DNA of 29,746 nucleotides from an uncultured Clostridia bacterium (GCA_947036475.1 CAMQRG010000002.1:1-29746), one strand, 5' to 3'. Positions 20,368 to 28,753 are shown, counted from the stretch's first letter. Numbers and translations: made by a program. The notes: generated from the sequence alone by a model not told the origin.

Positions 20368-21423
20368 TTAGCTTTGAGGTATGATGTTGTCCGGCAGAAA
20401 CAGCCCTTGTATTTTCATTTCTTTTTGCAGAGCGAGAACCTTCTCTTTTCCGTTTCCATTACGGGAGTAAAAAAGCAGTCCTGTTTTTTGCTCAATCTGC
20501 TGGACGAAAGAATAAGGGACAGGCTCCTTCGTCAAAAGATAATAGTGATAATCAGCTTCCGGATGCATCAGGAGCAGACAGCCATCTTCCCTGTCGATAT
20601 AGGCTAGGATATGATAAAAGTCATTATCAAAATCTTTGACCTTTTTATCAATCATAAACTCCATGTGAGAAGAAACCGGAACAAACGGAGGAATTATCTT
20701 TTTGCGGATTTCTTTCATGGCAGCTGTCTTCCTTGGTAAATCGTTGCTGAAATAGCACTGGTCCAGTTCGTCAGTCATTTTATTTTTATCCAGATGGTCT
20801 GCGTCATCAACCATTTTGCGCAAAACAAAGTGAATGATGAAAGCGTCCCAAAAGAAAGTAAATGGGGCGTAGATATTTTGAAACCTGCTGAAACTGACAA
20901 TTTCTGAACGCCTTTTCTTTTTGTTCCAAAAATCAAAATAGCCTTTTATGGCTGCCGCCATTCCGGCAGTATCTCCCTTGTGGCGGCAAAACTCAAAATC
21001 AGATTCAAAGTGGAAGTAGCTGCGCTGGTCGTTTTCGTCCTCTTTTTCTGTAATTGCAGGGCTGCATATCCACTCATGCACTGTGGCGTTTGCATCATTT
21101 CGCTTAAGCCCAAAACCGATATTGTCGCTGGCTCCATGCGCCAGCAGCAAATAATTGCCGTCCCAGCGAAGCAGTTCCAGCGCGCGGAAATAAAATTCGC
21201 CTTGCAGGCACATATAATCACCCATTACCAGATAAAGGTCGCGAACGGGGGAAGGCAGCTTATAGCCCAGCCGCTGTTCCACTGCCTGAATATCGTCCAT
21301 TGTGTAAGGCTTTATTGCGCCAATCTGGTCACGCCGGACAAATGGGTTCAAAATTTCCAATTCTTCTTTAACAGAATAGGGCGGGCGAAGTGGAAAGCTG
21401 GGCTTTTTTCTGATTCCAAACAT
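20368..21423 (-). CDS. SMI1/KNR4 (SUKH)-type protein
   Basis: A 351-residue soluble protein. Residues about 28-65 (TMDDIQAVEQRLGYKLPSPVRDLYLVMGDYM) show the start of a SUKH/SMI1-KNR4 fold, followed by conserved-looking LLLAHGASDNIGFGLKR. The C-terminal half (about 170-351) is long and unfamiliar, with many aromatic and Lys residues. SUKH proteins include immunity proteins against contact toxins and general scaffold proteins. No toxin gene lies nearby, so immunity is not supported. The ATG at 21423 follows AAGGGA. It lies 36 bp behind sulP, so the two are probably co-transcribed. Confidence 0.7.
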   Translation of the reverse strand: MFGIRKKPSFPLRPPYSVKEELEILNPFVRRDQIGAIKPYTMDDIQAVEQRLGYKLPSPVRDLYLVMGDYMCLQGEFYFRALELLRWDGNYLLLAHGASDNIGFGLKRNDANATVHEWICSPAITEKEDENDQRSYFHFESDFEFCRHKGDTAGMAAAIKGYFDFWNKKKRRSEIVSFSRFQNIYAPFTFFWDAFIIHFVLRKMVDDADHLDKNKMTDELDQCYFSNDLPRKTAAMKEIRKKIIPPFVPVSSHMEFMIDKKVKDFDNDFYHILAYIDREDGCLLLMHPEADYHYYLLTKEPVPYSFVQQIEQKTGLLFYSRNGNGKEKVLALQKEMKIQGLFLPDNIIPQS

Positions 21424-21459
21424 GCATATCAGTCCCTTCAAGCGTTCGTTTTTCTGAAA

Positions 21460-23103
21460 TTAAGGCTGTTCCGGTCTGGGACGGTTACTGAGCAGCACGC
21501 GCTCTACGCTCCAATAGAAGTTCTCGTCACCGATAATCTGTTTCAAATCCGTACGCTGCATCATTTTCATGGCGTGGCTCGGCAGGCCGCAGACAGCAAC
21601 GTCCACGCCTTTTTTCCGCAGTCCTTCGACCAGTTCCCGCAGAGTCTGTGCACAGGAGATATCAATATTGGAAACGCCGCGCATGGAAAACAGTACGGTG
21701 TCCGCTCCGTCGACCTTCAACGCAATATCTGAAACGGTCTGTGTGTTGGCAAAAATCATCGGTCCGGTGATATAAACGACTTTTGCGTTACTGTAACGCT
21801 CGCAGAGCACAGGGTCAGTAACATGCATGCGGTTCATGTCTACGTTCTCGTAGTTGATTTCGATAAAGGACAGACGTGTTACAAGGAACACAAGACCAAT
21901 CAGTACGCCGATCAGAATAGCGATTGTCAGGTCAAATACGATGGTTGCCAGCATGGTAGCGATAAACTCCAGCATTGCCCCCTTAAATTTATGCGAGAAA
22001 ATATAGCGTATTGCTTCCCATTCATTCATGCGCCATGCCGTAACCATCAGCACGCCAGCCAGAGCGGCGAGCGGGATTTTGGACATGACGGGTGCAAGAA
22101 GGAACATGGAGATCAGCAGACCGACAGCATGGAATACACCGGTCAGGCGGGTTTTTGCCCCGGATTTTACGGCAACGCTTGTACGGGCAATTGCCGCCGT
22201 AGCAGGGATACCGCCAAAGAACGGCAGAAGAATATTGCCGACGCCCTGTGCAATCAGTTCCTGATTGCTGTCCAGACGCACGCCTGTCATTCGTCCTGCG
22301 CTTGCGCCACAGAGCAGGCTTTCAATCATGCCGAGTATGGCAATACTGAATGCGGGTGTAATCAGTGCGGTGATGGTTTTGATATCAAGCGCGCTGAATA
22401 ACAGACGGTTTTCAGGTATCAGCGTTTGAGGGATTTTCCCGACAACGGCTACGTCCAGATTCATAAAGATTGAGAAAGCTGTTGTAAGGATAATGCTCAA
22501 AAGAGAGGCGGGAACAACCGCGTTCCATTTTTTCGGGAAAAATACCATAAACAAAATGACAAACAGGCCAAGCCCGACGGCTGTAAAGTTAGGCGAGAAG
22601 CCGAGCCGCGCATAGCTGAACAGCTTCGCCACAGCTGAGGAGCCTTCTGAGAATGTACCAAAGAAATTATCAATCTGCCCAAGAGCGATGATGACGGCAA
22701 TACCAGAGGTAAAGCCTGTGATAACCGGTGCAGGAATAAACGAGGTCAGTTTGCCCAGGTGCAGGATACCCGCCAGAAGCAGAATTACGCCTGCAATCAG
22801 TGTTGCGATGAATACGCCGTCCATGCCGTAAGCGGCAACGAGCGACATCAGGATTGCTGCCATTGCGCCCGTAGGGCCGGAAATCTGGTAATAGCCGCCG
22901 GAGAGCAGGCTCATGACAAGCCCTGCGATGATGGCGGTAATCAGACCGGAAGCAGCGTCCGCCCCGCTGCTGACACCGAATGCCAGTGCGAGCGGCAGCG
23001 CTACGGCGGCGACCGTCAGGCCTGCCATAAGGTCTTTTGTCAGTGATGCGGCGTTATAGCCGTTAAATTCCTGTTTCAAGTGGTCTGCGAATGTGCGCAG
23101 CAT
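21460..23103 (-). CDS. SulP-family anion transporter with STAS domain
   Basis: A 547-residue inner-membrane protein. Residues 1 to about 400 form the SulP (SLC26) core with 12-14 membrane spans: GLTVAAVALPLALAFGVSSG, ISGPTGAMAAIL, AQGVGNILLPFFGGIPATAAIARTS. The C-terminal STAS domain (about 425-535) includes VLFSMRGVSNIDISCAQTL. Members carry sulfate, bicarbonate or dicarboxylates; the substrate here is unknown. The ATG at 23103 (MLRTFADHLKQEF) follows AAGGAG. It lies between xpt and the SUKH gene on the same strand. Confidence 0.93.
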   Translation of the reverse strand: MLRTFADHLKQEFNGYNAASLTKDLMAGLTVAAVALPLALAFGVSSGADAASGLITAIIAGLVMSLLSGGYYQISGPTGAMAAILMSLVAAYGMDGVFIATLIAGVILLLAGILHLGKLTSFIPAPVITGFTSGIAVIIALGQIDNFFGTFSEGSSAVAKLFSYARLGFSPNFTAVGLGLFVILFMVFFPKKWNAVVPASLLSIILTTAFSIFMNLDVAVVGKIPQTLIPENRLLFSALDIKTITALITPAFSIAILGMIESLLCGASAGRMTGVRLDSNQELIAQGVGNILLPFFGGIPATAAIARTSVAVKSGAKTRLTGVFHAVGLLISMFLLAPVMSKIPLAALAGVLMVTAWRMNEWEAIRYIFSHKFKGAMLEFIATMLATIVFDLTIAILIGVLIGLVFLVTRLSFIEINYENVDMNRMHVTDPVLCERYSNAKVVYITGPMIFANTQTVSDIALKVDGADTVLFSMRGVSNIDISCAQTLRELVEGLRKKGVDVAVCGLPSHAMKMMQRTDLKQIIGDENFYWSVERVLLSNRPRPEQP

Positions 23104-23207
23104 GATAAAAACTCCTTCCTTAGATGCAAAACATAGGGACTTTGTCCCAAACTTTATAGCCAGATGCATTTTATGCGTCTGAAAAAATATGTATTGTAAA
23201 TTTTACT
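23104..23207. other. xpt-sulP intergenic region with two dyads
   Basis: Contains GGGAC-TTT-GTCCC (23132-23144) and AGATGCAT/ATGCGTCT (23162-23179, one wobble). AGATGC also occurs at about 23122-23127. No clean -35/-10 pair was found for sulP; a TATAAA lies on the minus strand near 23153-23158. Confidence 0.4.
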
Positions 23208-23792
23208 TTATTCCGTTTCGCCTTTGAAATAGATTTTCCCGTTTTCGATTTTTGTGATAACAGAAAGGGAATCTACATAATATCCTGCCTGCCTCAGCTT
23301 TGTGCTGCCGCCCTGAAATTCCTTTTCAATGACGGCTGAGATACCGCAGACAGTCCCGCCGGCCTGCTCTACAAGGCTGCAAAGACCTGCGGCGGCCTCC
23401 CCATGCGCAAGAAAATCATCAACGATGAGTACGCGGTCCTCAGGTTGCAGGTATTTTTTGGCTATGCGGGCAATGGAAACCGTACCCTTTGTAAAAGATT
23501 TGACAGGCGCGCCATAAAATTCCTCTGTCATGGTATTCGGCTGTGTTTTTTTTGCAAAGACAACGGGAACAAGGTCGAAATACATAGCGGTAATGGCGGC
23601 AATGCCGATGCCGGAGGACTCAATAGTCAGAATCTTGTTTATTCCAAGGCGCCCGAAACGGCATTGTATTTCTTTGCCAAGAGCCATAAAAAGTCCGATA
23701 TCCAGCTGGTGGTTCAGGAAGGAATCGGCCTTGATAATCTCCGTTCCCAGTTCCATGCCGTCTTTTAATATTCGTTGGTTCAGTAACTGCAT
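23208..23792 (-). CDS. xpt: xanthine phosphoribosyltransferase
   Basis: Converts xanthine and PRPP to XMP for purine salvage in the cytoplasm. The 194-residue length matches the B. subtilis enzyme. Motifs: KADSFLNHQLD (substrate end), TIESSGIGIA, VVFAKKTQPNTM and the PRPP loop VLIVDDFLAHGEA (residues about 121-133). The ATG at 23792 (MQLLNQRILKDG) agrees with the family start; AGAGGA lies upstream and the longer frame is rejected. In related bacteria xpt often sits under a guanine riboswitch with pbuX; here neither is seen and a SulP gene follows instead. Confidence 0.95.
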   Translation of the reverse strand: MQLLNQRILKDGMELGTEIIKADSFLNHQLDIGLFMALGKEIQCRFGRLGINKILTIESSGIGIAAITAMYFDLVPVVFAKKTQPNTMTEEFYGAPVKSFTKGTVSIARIAKKYLQPEDRVLIVDDFLAHGEAAAGLCSLVEQAGGTVCGISAVIEKEFQGGSTKLRQAGYYVDSLSVITKIENGKIYFKGETE

Positions 23793-23852
23793 TTGAAAGG
23801 CATCCTCTCTCAATATGGCGGACATACGCCGCAGGATTGGTATTATATGTCA

Positions 23853-23891
23853 GACATTTCTTTGTTTTCGGCAGACTGCCGGAGAAATGCC
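23853..23891 (-). promoter_or_regulatory. 5'-terminal hairpin of the xpt transcript
   Basis: GACATTTCT (23853-23861) and AGAAATGCC (23883-23891) pair over 9 bp with one wobble, enclosing a small CGGC/GCCG stem. The predicted transcription start is about 23891, so the mRNA would begin with this hairpin. It lacks the guanine-riboswitch core. Confidence 0.5.
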
Positions 23892-23897
23892 AGATTC

Positions 23898-23926
23898 ATT
23901 ATAAGAGCATATTACGGAGATGTAAA
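23898..23926 (-). promoter_or_regulatory. sigma-A promoter of xpt
   Basis: On the minus strand TTTACA (23921-23926), 17-bp spacer, TATAAT (23898-23903). Confidence 0.75.
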
Positions 23927-24029
23927 TAGATGTTTGCAGAAAGAACCTTGTTTTGGAGAAGTTTGTGCAAAACGGGAAAATCGGATAGGAAAAGTGGAGA
24001 AATTCGGTCATTTTTGCAGGGACAGGAAA

Positions 24030-24055
24030 CAGCCCGGAGGGATTCCTACGGGCTG
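24030..24055 (-). terminator. hairpin after the 64-residue protein gene
   Basis: CAGCCCG (24030-24036) pairs with CGGGCTG (24049-24055), extended by three more pairs after one mismatch. Only TTT follows on the minus strand, so it is moderately convincing. Confidence 0.5.
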
Positions 24056-24080
24056 CGCAACAAGCAGTATTTCCGATGTG

Positions 24081-24275
24081 TCACTCATGTGTTTTTCGCT
24101 TTGTCGCAAGACCGAGTTCCATCTCTTCAGGGGAATTGGAAAGGCTGATACGGTCGAGAACGTCCTGCCGTTCCTCTGTGGATAGGGTATAAAAACGGCT
24201 CATATCCCTTCCGTTATGCAGGATAAGCTGCTGTTCTTCCTGCGGAAGAGTGTTCATTTTGCGGAACCACTTCAT
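24081..24275 (-). CDS. 64-residue hypothetical protein
   Basis: A small soluble, helix-rich and charged protein (MKWFRKMNTLPQEEQQ..., RDMSRFYTLSTEERQDVLDRI, SNSPEEMELGLA). The start at 24275 follows GAGGTGAT, which makes it a credible gene. I do not recognise the family. It has no cysteines, signal peptide or membrane helix. It is transcribed divergently from the zinc-ribbon protein gene. Confidence 0.65.
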   Translation of the reverse strand: MKWFRKMNTLPQEEQQLILHNGRDMSRFYTLSTEERQDVLDRISLSNSPEEMELGLATKRKTHE

Positions 24276-24351
24276 ATGCTATCACCTCTGCGCATAGTAT
24301 GGCGGAAAAGGAGGTTTTTATGTGAAACGGATAGATAATTCGCTGGAAATA

Positions 24352-24360
24352 TGATACTAT
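24352..24360 (+). promoter_or_regulatory. extended -10 promoter of the zinc-ribbon gene
   Basis: TGATACTAT at 24352-24360, with an overlapping TATAAT at 24358-24363. No clear -35. Confidence 0.5.
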
Positions 24361-24412
24361 AATTTTAAGAATGTAAAATTCCGCGCAGCGGAAAAGAGAG
24401 GGAGGCAGAAAA

Positions 24413-24901
24413 ATGGCATTTTTTGATAAATTAACTGAGGTTGCAAAAAATGTGACAGACAGGGCGGCGGATGGTCTGGAAACGAATCGTCTGACGGGGG
24501 ATATTTCACTGGAAAAAGGAAATATCCAATGCTTTCAGAGGGAACTGGGTGAATTTTACTGGGCAAAATTCGCGCTGGGCGAAAAGCTGGAAGATGAAGC
24601 GATGCTGATTTGCGATAAAATTGTTGTCGCACAGGAACGGATTAAAAATCTGGAGGCGCAAATCGAGCAGATAAAGGCGGAGCGGGAAGCGGAAAAAGCA
24701 GAGCGTAAGGCGGAAAAGGCTGCCGCAGAGGCGGCGGCAAAGGCAGAAGCTGCGGCACAGGCACTGGAAACGGCTGGGCTGGAGCGTTCGGATACAGGAG
24801 AGGAGAGCAAACCCGAAAAACCGATATGCCAATGGTGCGGCGTGGAGGCGGTGCCGGGGCAGAAATTCTGCGGGGAATGTGGAAAACGTATCGGAGAATA
24901 A
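24413..24901 (+). CDS. coiled-coil protein with C-terminal zinc ribbon
   Basis: A 162-residue protein. The N-terminal part (FFDKLTEVAKNVTDRAADG) is amphipathic, followed by a long Glu/Lys/Ala coiled coil (about 75-120, QIEQIKAEREAEKAERKAEK), an acidic linker, and a zinc ribbon CQWC-x10-CGEC at Cys139, 142, 153 and 156. Such proteins are common in Clostridia beside membrane or envelope genes but have no assigned function. The start at 24413 follows GAGGGAGG. A MATE gene lies 86 bp downstream on the same strand with no terminator between, so the two may be co-transcribed. Confidence 0.8.
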   Translation: MAFFDKLTEVAKNVTDRAADGLETNRLTGDISLEKGNIQCFQRELGEFYWAKFALGEKLEDEAMLICDKIVVAQERIKNLEAQIEQIKAEREAEKAERKAEKAAAEAAAKAEAAAQALETAGLERSDTGEESKPEKPICQWCGVEAVPGQKFCGECGKRIGE

Positions 24902-24987
24902 AGCCAAAACGGACAGTTTTCTGAACAGGCAGCATTCTGCCGCATAAGTATGGCGGGCAGCCGAAGTCTGGGAAAGGAGGAAAGCAG

Positions 24988-26358
24988 ATGGTAGAAACAA
25001 AACGGAACATATTGGAAACGGAGCCGATTGGTCGTCTGCTTTTGAAATTTTCCATTCCGACTACGTTGACACTGATGGTGAATTTCCTCTATAACATTGC
25101 GGACCAGATTTTTATTGGGCATGCAACGGGCATAGACGGTGTGGCAGCGACAAACGTGGCGTTTCCAATTACGATTGTAGCGGCGGCGCTTGCCCTGCTG
25201 ATTGGGGACGGCTGTGCGGCGAATATCAGCTTCTGCCTTGGGCGCAGGGAGCAGGAGGCGGCGGACCGCACGCTGGGTTGTGCATGTATGCTTCTTGTGG
25301 GAGCAGGTCTTTTGCTGGTTGCAGGAGGGCTGTGCTTTCTGCGCCCTCTGGTTCGTCTGTTTGGCGCGTCGCCTGCCATTGCGGAAGATGCCGCTCTGTA
25401 TATGGGTATCCTGCTGTTTGGTCTGCCGTTTTCCATGTGCAATATGGCACTGACTGCCATTATCCGCGCGGACGGCAATCCGCAGTATATGATGCGGAGT
25501 ATGATGATTGGCGCGGGGCTGAATATCGTGCTCGACCCGATTTTTATATTTACGCTGGATATGGGGATACAGGGCGCGGCGGTTGCGACCATTATCGGGC
25601 AGATAGTGTCAGGTCTGATCAGCCTTGCATATCTGCCGCGTTTTGAGAATTTTCGGATGAAAAAAGAAAACCTGTGCCTGCATGGCGGGACGGTGAGAAG
25701 CATTTGTTCCCTTGGGTTCCCCAGCCTCTGCACGCAGGCGGCAACGGCGGCAACGCAGATTGTTATGAATAACCTGATGCGCAGATATGGCACAGGGACG
25801 GTATACGGAAGCGAAATCCCGCTTTCCTGCTATGGTATCATGACGAAGATTTATCAGATTGCACACGCGATGTTTGTAGGGCTGGCATCGGGCACACAGC
25901 CCATCAACGGATATAATTTCGGTGCGAAGCATTATGCGCGGGTGCGGCAGACATATCGGACGGCGGCGTTTGCGTCCCTGCTGATTTCCTTGGGCTGGTT
26001 CTGTGTATTCCGCTGGGGCGGCGGGCTTCTGGCGGCGCTGTTTGTAACGGGTGAACCGTTGTATCAGGAGTTTGCGGTGCATTGTTTCCGGCTGTATATG
26101 CTGGGGTTCTTTGTCTATGGACTGCCTCAGGTGACGGCGTCGTTTTTTCAGGCAACAGGACAGCCTGCGAAATCTCTGGCAGTGTCGTTGTCGCGTCAGG
26201 CGTTGTTCCTGATTCCGCTGGCAGTATTGCTTTCCGGCAGGTTTGGGCTTGATGGCGCGCTTGCCGCCGCGCCTGCTGCGGATATGCTGGCGTTCCTGCT
26301 GGCGGGCTGTCTGGTTTTCAGAGAAATGCGCGTCTGGCGGCACAAAGGCTGGGTGTGA
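24988..26358 (+). CDS. MATE-family efflux transporter (third copy)
   Basis: A 456-residue protein with about 12 membrane segments. The opening ETEPIGRLLLKFSIPTTLTLMVNFLYNIADQIFIG is typical of the MATE group widespread in Clostridia. GAGLNIVLDPIFIF and the second-repeat GFPSLCTQAATAATQIVMNN support this. The start at 24988 follows AAAGGAGG. Unlike the other two pumps in this window, it has no adjacent regulator. It ends at a good terminator. Substrate unknown. Confidence 0.92.
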   Translation: MVETKRNILETEPIGRLLLKFSIPTTLTLMVNFLYNIADQIFIGHATGIDGVAATNVAFPITIVAAALALLIGDGCAANISFCLGRREQEAADRTLGCACMLLVGAGLLLVAGGLCFLRPLVRLFGASPAIAEDAALYMGILLFGLPFSMCNMALTAIIRADGNPQYMMRSMMIGAGLNIVLDPIFIFTLDMGIQGAAVATIIGQIVSGLISLAYLPRFENFRMKKENLCLHGGTVRSICSLGFPSLCTQAATAATQIVMNNLMRRYGTGTVYGSEIPLSCYGIMTKIYQIAHAMFVGLASGTQPINGYNFGAKHYARVRQTYRTAAFASLLISLGWFCVFRWGGGLLAALFVTGEPLYQEFAVHCFRLYMLGFFVYGLPQVTASFFQATGQPAKSLAVSLSRQALFLIPLAVLLSGRFGLDGALAAAPAADMLAFLLAGCLVFREMRVWRHKGWV

Positions 26359-26377
26359 GACTGTTTGAGTATACTTT

Positions 26378-26406
26378 GGCGCGGAAAATATCATCTGCGC
26401 CTTTTT
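26378..26406 (+). terminator. intrinsic terminator after the third MATE gene
   Basis: GGCGCGGA (26378-26385) pairs with TCTGCGCC (26394-26401), with one wobble, then TTTTT. Confidence 0.8.
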
Positions 26407-26463
26407 GGTTCTTGTCTTTCTTTTTTCCTCATAGATATGAAGGAGGGAAGGGAGGCGGTGCCT

Positions 26464-27534
26464 GTGGCGCGGAATGTGAAAAAAAGGACACTGCGCCTGA
26501 ATTTTCTGGGATTGTTTCTTTTTTTGCTGGCTTTGCCTTTTTTTCTGAAAATGGGCGGAGGACGCTGGGCAATAGCGGAAACGCTGCCGGGACAAGTCAG
26601 CGGCGGCGGGCTGAGTCTGCGTGCTCTCTGGTCTGCTCCGAAGGAAGAAAAGGAAACTATTTCTGCGGCGGTTATCGGTTCGGACGATGTAGAGTTTGAA
26701 AAACAGCAGGCCATTTCCGCCGGAGGCCGACCGCTTGGCGTGACTGCGGAAACGCTGGAAAAAATGAAAGATTTTTCCTATTTGAAAAGCCATTACTATA
26801 TTGTGGATTCCCGCACGACATTGTTTGCGGAAGATGTAAACGTGGAGGAGGCCCTCGGGCTGGATTTGACCATAGAGTCGGAGAAAAAAAAGCCGAAAAT
26901 ACTGATTTTCCATACCCATTCCCATGAGGGCTTTGCAGACAGCGATATGTCCAAGGGGCTGCAGGAGGGAATCTGGGGTGTTGGCGAACGTTTGAAAGAA
27001 ATTCTGGAAGAAGAATACGGCATTGCCGTACTGCATGATGACGGGCGGTATGACGTGGTAAACGGCAAAAGCCAGATTACGGGGGCTTATGAGAGAATGG
27101 AGCCGCCGATTCGCAGGATATTACAGGAAAATCCCTCCATAGAAGTCTGCATTGATATGCACAGGGACGGCGTGGGCGAGGATACACGGCTGGTGACAGA
27201 GGTCAACGGAAAGCAGTGTGCGCAGGTGATGTTTTTCAATGGGCTCTGCCGTTTGAATAAGGACGGTACGACACAACCCATCGAAGGGCTGGAAAATCCG
27301 TATCTGCTGGAAAATCTGGCGTTCAGCTTACAGATGAAGGTTGCGGCGGAACGGCTTTTCCCGGGGTTCAGCCGGAGGATTTATGTCAATGCATACCGTT
27401 TCAGCCTGCATATGCTGCCGCGCTCCACGCTGATAGAGGTTGGCGCGCAGACAAATACAAAAGAAGAAGCCCTGAATGCCATGGAGCCGCTTGCGGCGGT
27501 GCTTGCATCAGCCCTGCTCGAAAATACCGAATAG
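26464..27534 (+). CDS. spoIIP: stage II sporulation protein P, peptidoglycan amidase
   Basis: A 356-residue mother-cell membrane protein, which strips stem peptides from peptidoglycan during engulfment and prepares substrate for SpoIID. An N-terminal membrane helix (about 8-28, LNFLGLFLFLLALPFFLKM) is followed by the amidase domain (about 150-350): ILIFHTHSHEGF (zinc His and catalytic Glu region), CIDMHRDGV and TLIEVGAQTNTKEEALNAME. The GTG at 26464 is chosen because GGGAGG lies 8 bases upstream; earlier in-frame codons precede or overlap that site. It is not next to gpr, its common partner, and lies 6 kb from spoIID. Confidence 0.93.
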   Translation: MARNVKKRTLRLNFLGLFLFLLALPFFLKMGGGRWAIAETLPGQVSGGGLSLRALWSAPKEEKETISAAVIGSDDVEFEKQQAISAGGRPLGVTAETLEKMKDFSYLKSHYYIVDSRTTLFAEDVNVEEALGLDLTIESEKKKPKILIFHTHSHEGFADSDMSKGLQEGIWGVGERLKEILEEEYGIAVLHDDGRYDVVNGKSQITGAYERMEPPIRRILQENPSIEVCIDMHRDGVGEDTRLVTEVNGKQCAQVMFFNGLCRLNKDGTTQPIEGLENPYLLENLAFSLQMKVAAERLFPGFSRRIYVNAYRFSLHMLPRSTLIEVGAQTNTKEEALNAMEPLAAVLASALLENTE

Positions 27535-27563
27535 ATTTTCAGACGACAGGCATACTAGAAGGC

Positions 27564-27977
27564 ATGGAGAAAAAATTTTTGATTTACGGCGTTTTAGGAT
27601 GGTGCGCAGAAATCCTCTGGACGGGGCTCTGCTCCTTTCTGGCGGGGGACGGCGCACTGACTGCAAAAACATACCTTTGGATGTTTCCCATTTATGGACT
27701 GGCGGCTCTGGCGGAACCAGTATTCCTGACGCTCCGGCGGTACTGTCCGCTGTGGCAGAGATGCGGCGTGTACATGCTGGGGATATTTACCATAGAATTT
27801 CTGACGGGCGGACTTCTGCGGCTGATAACAGGGGCATGCCCATGGGATTACGGCAATGGTCCACTTTCTGTGTTGGGGCTGATACGGCTGGACTATGCGC
27901 CGCTCTGGGCGATGCTGGGGTTATTTTTTGAGGAGGTCTGCTGGTTCATGCGGCAGGAAGTGAAGGAACGGGGGTGA
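27564..27977 (+). CDS. CmpB-type putative ABC-transporter membrane protein
   Basis: A 137-residue protein with about four hydrophobic segments. The opening FLIYGVLGWCAEILWTG and the later YMLGIFTIEFLTGGLLR and CPWDYG resemble the putative ABC-transporter type IV (CmpB, PF06541) family, whose real function is unknown. Here it lies alone, 29 bp after spoIIP, probably co-transcribed with it, and no ATPase gene is adjacent. AGAAGG precedes the start. Confidence 0.7.
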   Translation: MEKKFLIYGVLGWCAEILWTGLCSFLAGDGALTAKTYLWMFPIYGLAALAEPVFLTLRRYCPLWQRCGVYMLGIFTIEFLTGGLLRLITGACPWDYGNGPLSVLGLIRLDYAPLWAMLGLFFEEVCWFMRQEVKERG

Positions 27978-28012
27978 CGGGAAAGGCTTTCGCTCCGGCA
28001 GTGGAAAAAGAA

Positions 28013-28041
28013 TTGCAGTCTTTTGTTTTTTGGTGTAAAAT
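28013..28041 (+). promoter_or_regulatory. sigma-A promoter of the HAD gene
   Basis: TTGCAG (28013-28018), 17-bp spacer, TAAAAT (28036-28041). Confidence 0.6.
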
Positions 28042-28071
28042 AAGACGAAAAACAAAAGGACGGGGAAAACG

Positions 28072-28722
28072 ATGGGAAATCTGAAGCAGACAATCATACT
28101 GTTCGACTTGGACGGGACGCTGACTGATTCGGCGGAAGGCGTGATTCGTTCCGCACAGTATATGCAGGAAAAAATGGGAATTGAAAAATGGGCGGATGAG
28201 GATTTGAAATTCATTGTCGGCCCGCCGCTGATGAAAACCTTTACAGAGGATTTTGCTATGGACGCGGAAACTGCGGAAACCGCGCTGGGATATTTCCGCG
28301 AGCGCTACACAACTGTCGGGCTGTTTGAAAACAGGCTTTACCCCGGCATAGAGGAAATGCTCATTGCTCTGCGGGCAAAAGGGAAACGCCTTGCTGTAGC
28401 AACTTCCAAAAAGGAAGAAACGGCGGTACGCATATTGGAGCATTTCGGCGTAGCAAAATATTTCGAGGTTATCGGCGGGGATAACCGCGCAGCAGGGCGT
28501 GATAATAAGGCGAAAGTCATAGCGTATGTTCTGGAGCAGATGCAGGCGGAGAAAAGCGACGTGATGATGGTGGGCGACCGGAAATTTGACGTGGAAGGCG
28601 CGCATGCCATTGGAATCCCATGTATTGCGGTGGAATATGGCTATGGCGACAGGGCGGAGTTCATTGCCTGCGGCGCGGACGTGATTGCAGGGACGACGGA
28701 GGAAGTTGTGGAACTGTTTTAA
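28072..28722 (+). CDS. HAD-family phosphatase (phosphoglycolate phosphatase-like)
   Basis: A 216-residue cytoplasmic haloacid-dehalogenase-type hydrolase. Motif I is FDLDGTLTDS with nucleophile Asp12 and general acid Asp14; motif II is AVATSKK; motif III is the Lys in GRDNKAK; motif IV is VGDRKFDVEGA. A helical cap lies between about residues 18 and 85, as in Gph/PpaX-type enzymes. The substrate is not determined by sequence. The start at 28072 follows GACGGGGAAAACG. It has its own promoter, and the TPP-regulated unit begins 30 bp later. Confidence 0.92.
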   Translation: MGNLKQTIILFDLDGTLTDSAEGVIRSAQYMQEKMGIEKWADEDLKFIVGPPLMKTFTEDFAMDAETAETALGYFRERYTTVGLFENRLYPGIEEMLIALRAKGKRLAVATSKKEETAVRILEHFGVAKYFEVIGGDNRAAGRDNKAKVIAYVLEQMQAEKSDVMMVGDRKFDVEGAHAIGIPCIAVEYGYGDRAEFIACGADVIAGTTEEVVELF

Positions 28723-28753
28723 CGGAAAGACATTTGGCATTGAGAAAAAAACA

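Noticed and set aside
20368..21423. SUKH protein as part of a toxin-immunity locus
   Set aside because: No toxin, secretion or repeat gene lies nearby; neighbours are a transporter and sporulation genes.
23793..23891. Guanine riboswitch upstream of xpt
   Set aside because: The aptamer core (TTTCTACC-type loop sequence and paired arms) is not present; only a simple hairpin is visible.
25609..27036. 475-residue minus-strand open frame
   Set aside because: Opposite the MATE and spoIIP genes; rich in Arg, Gln and His as expected for an antisense shadow.
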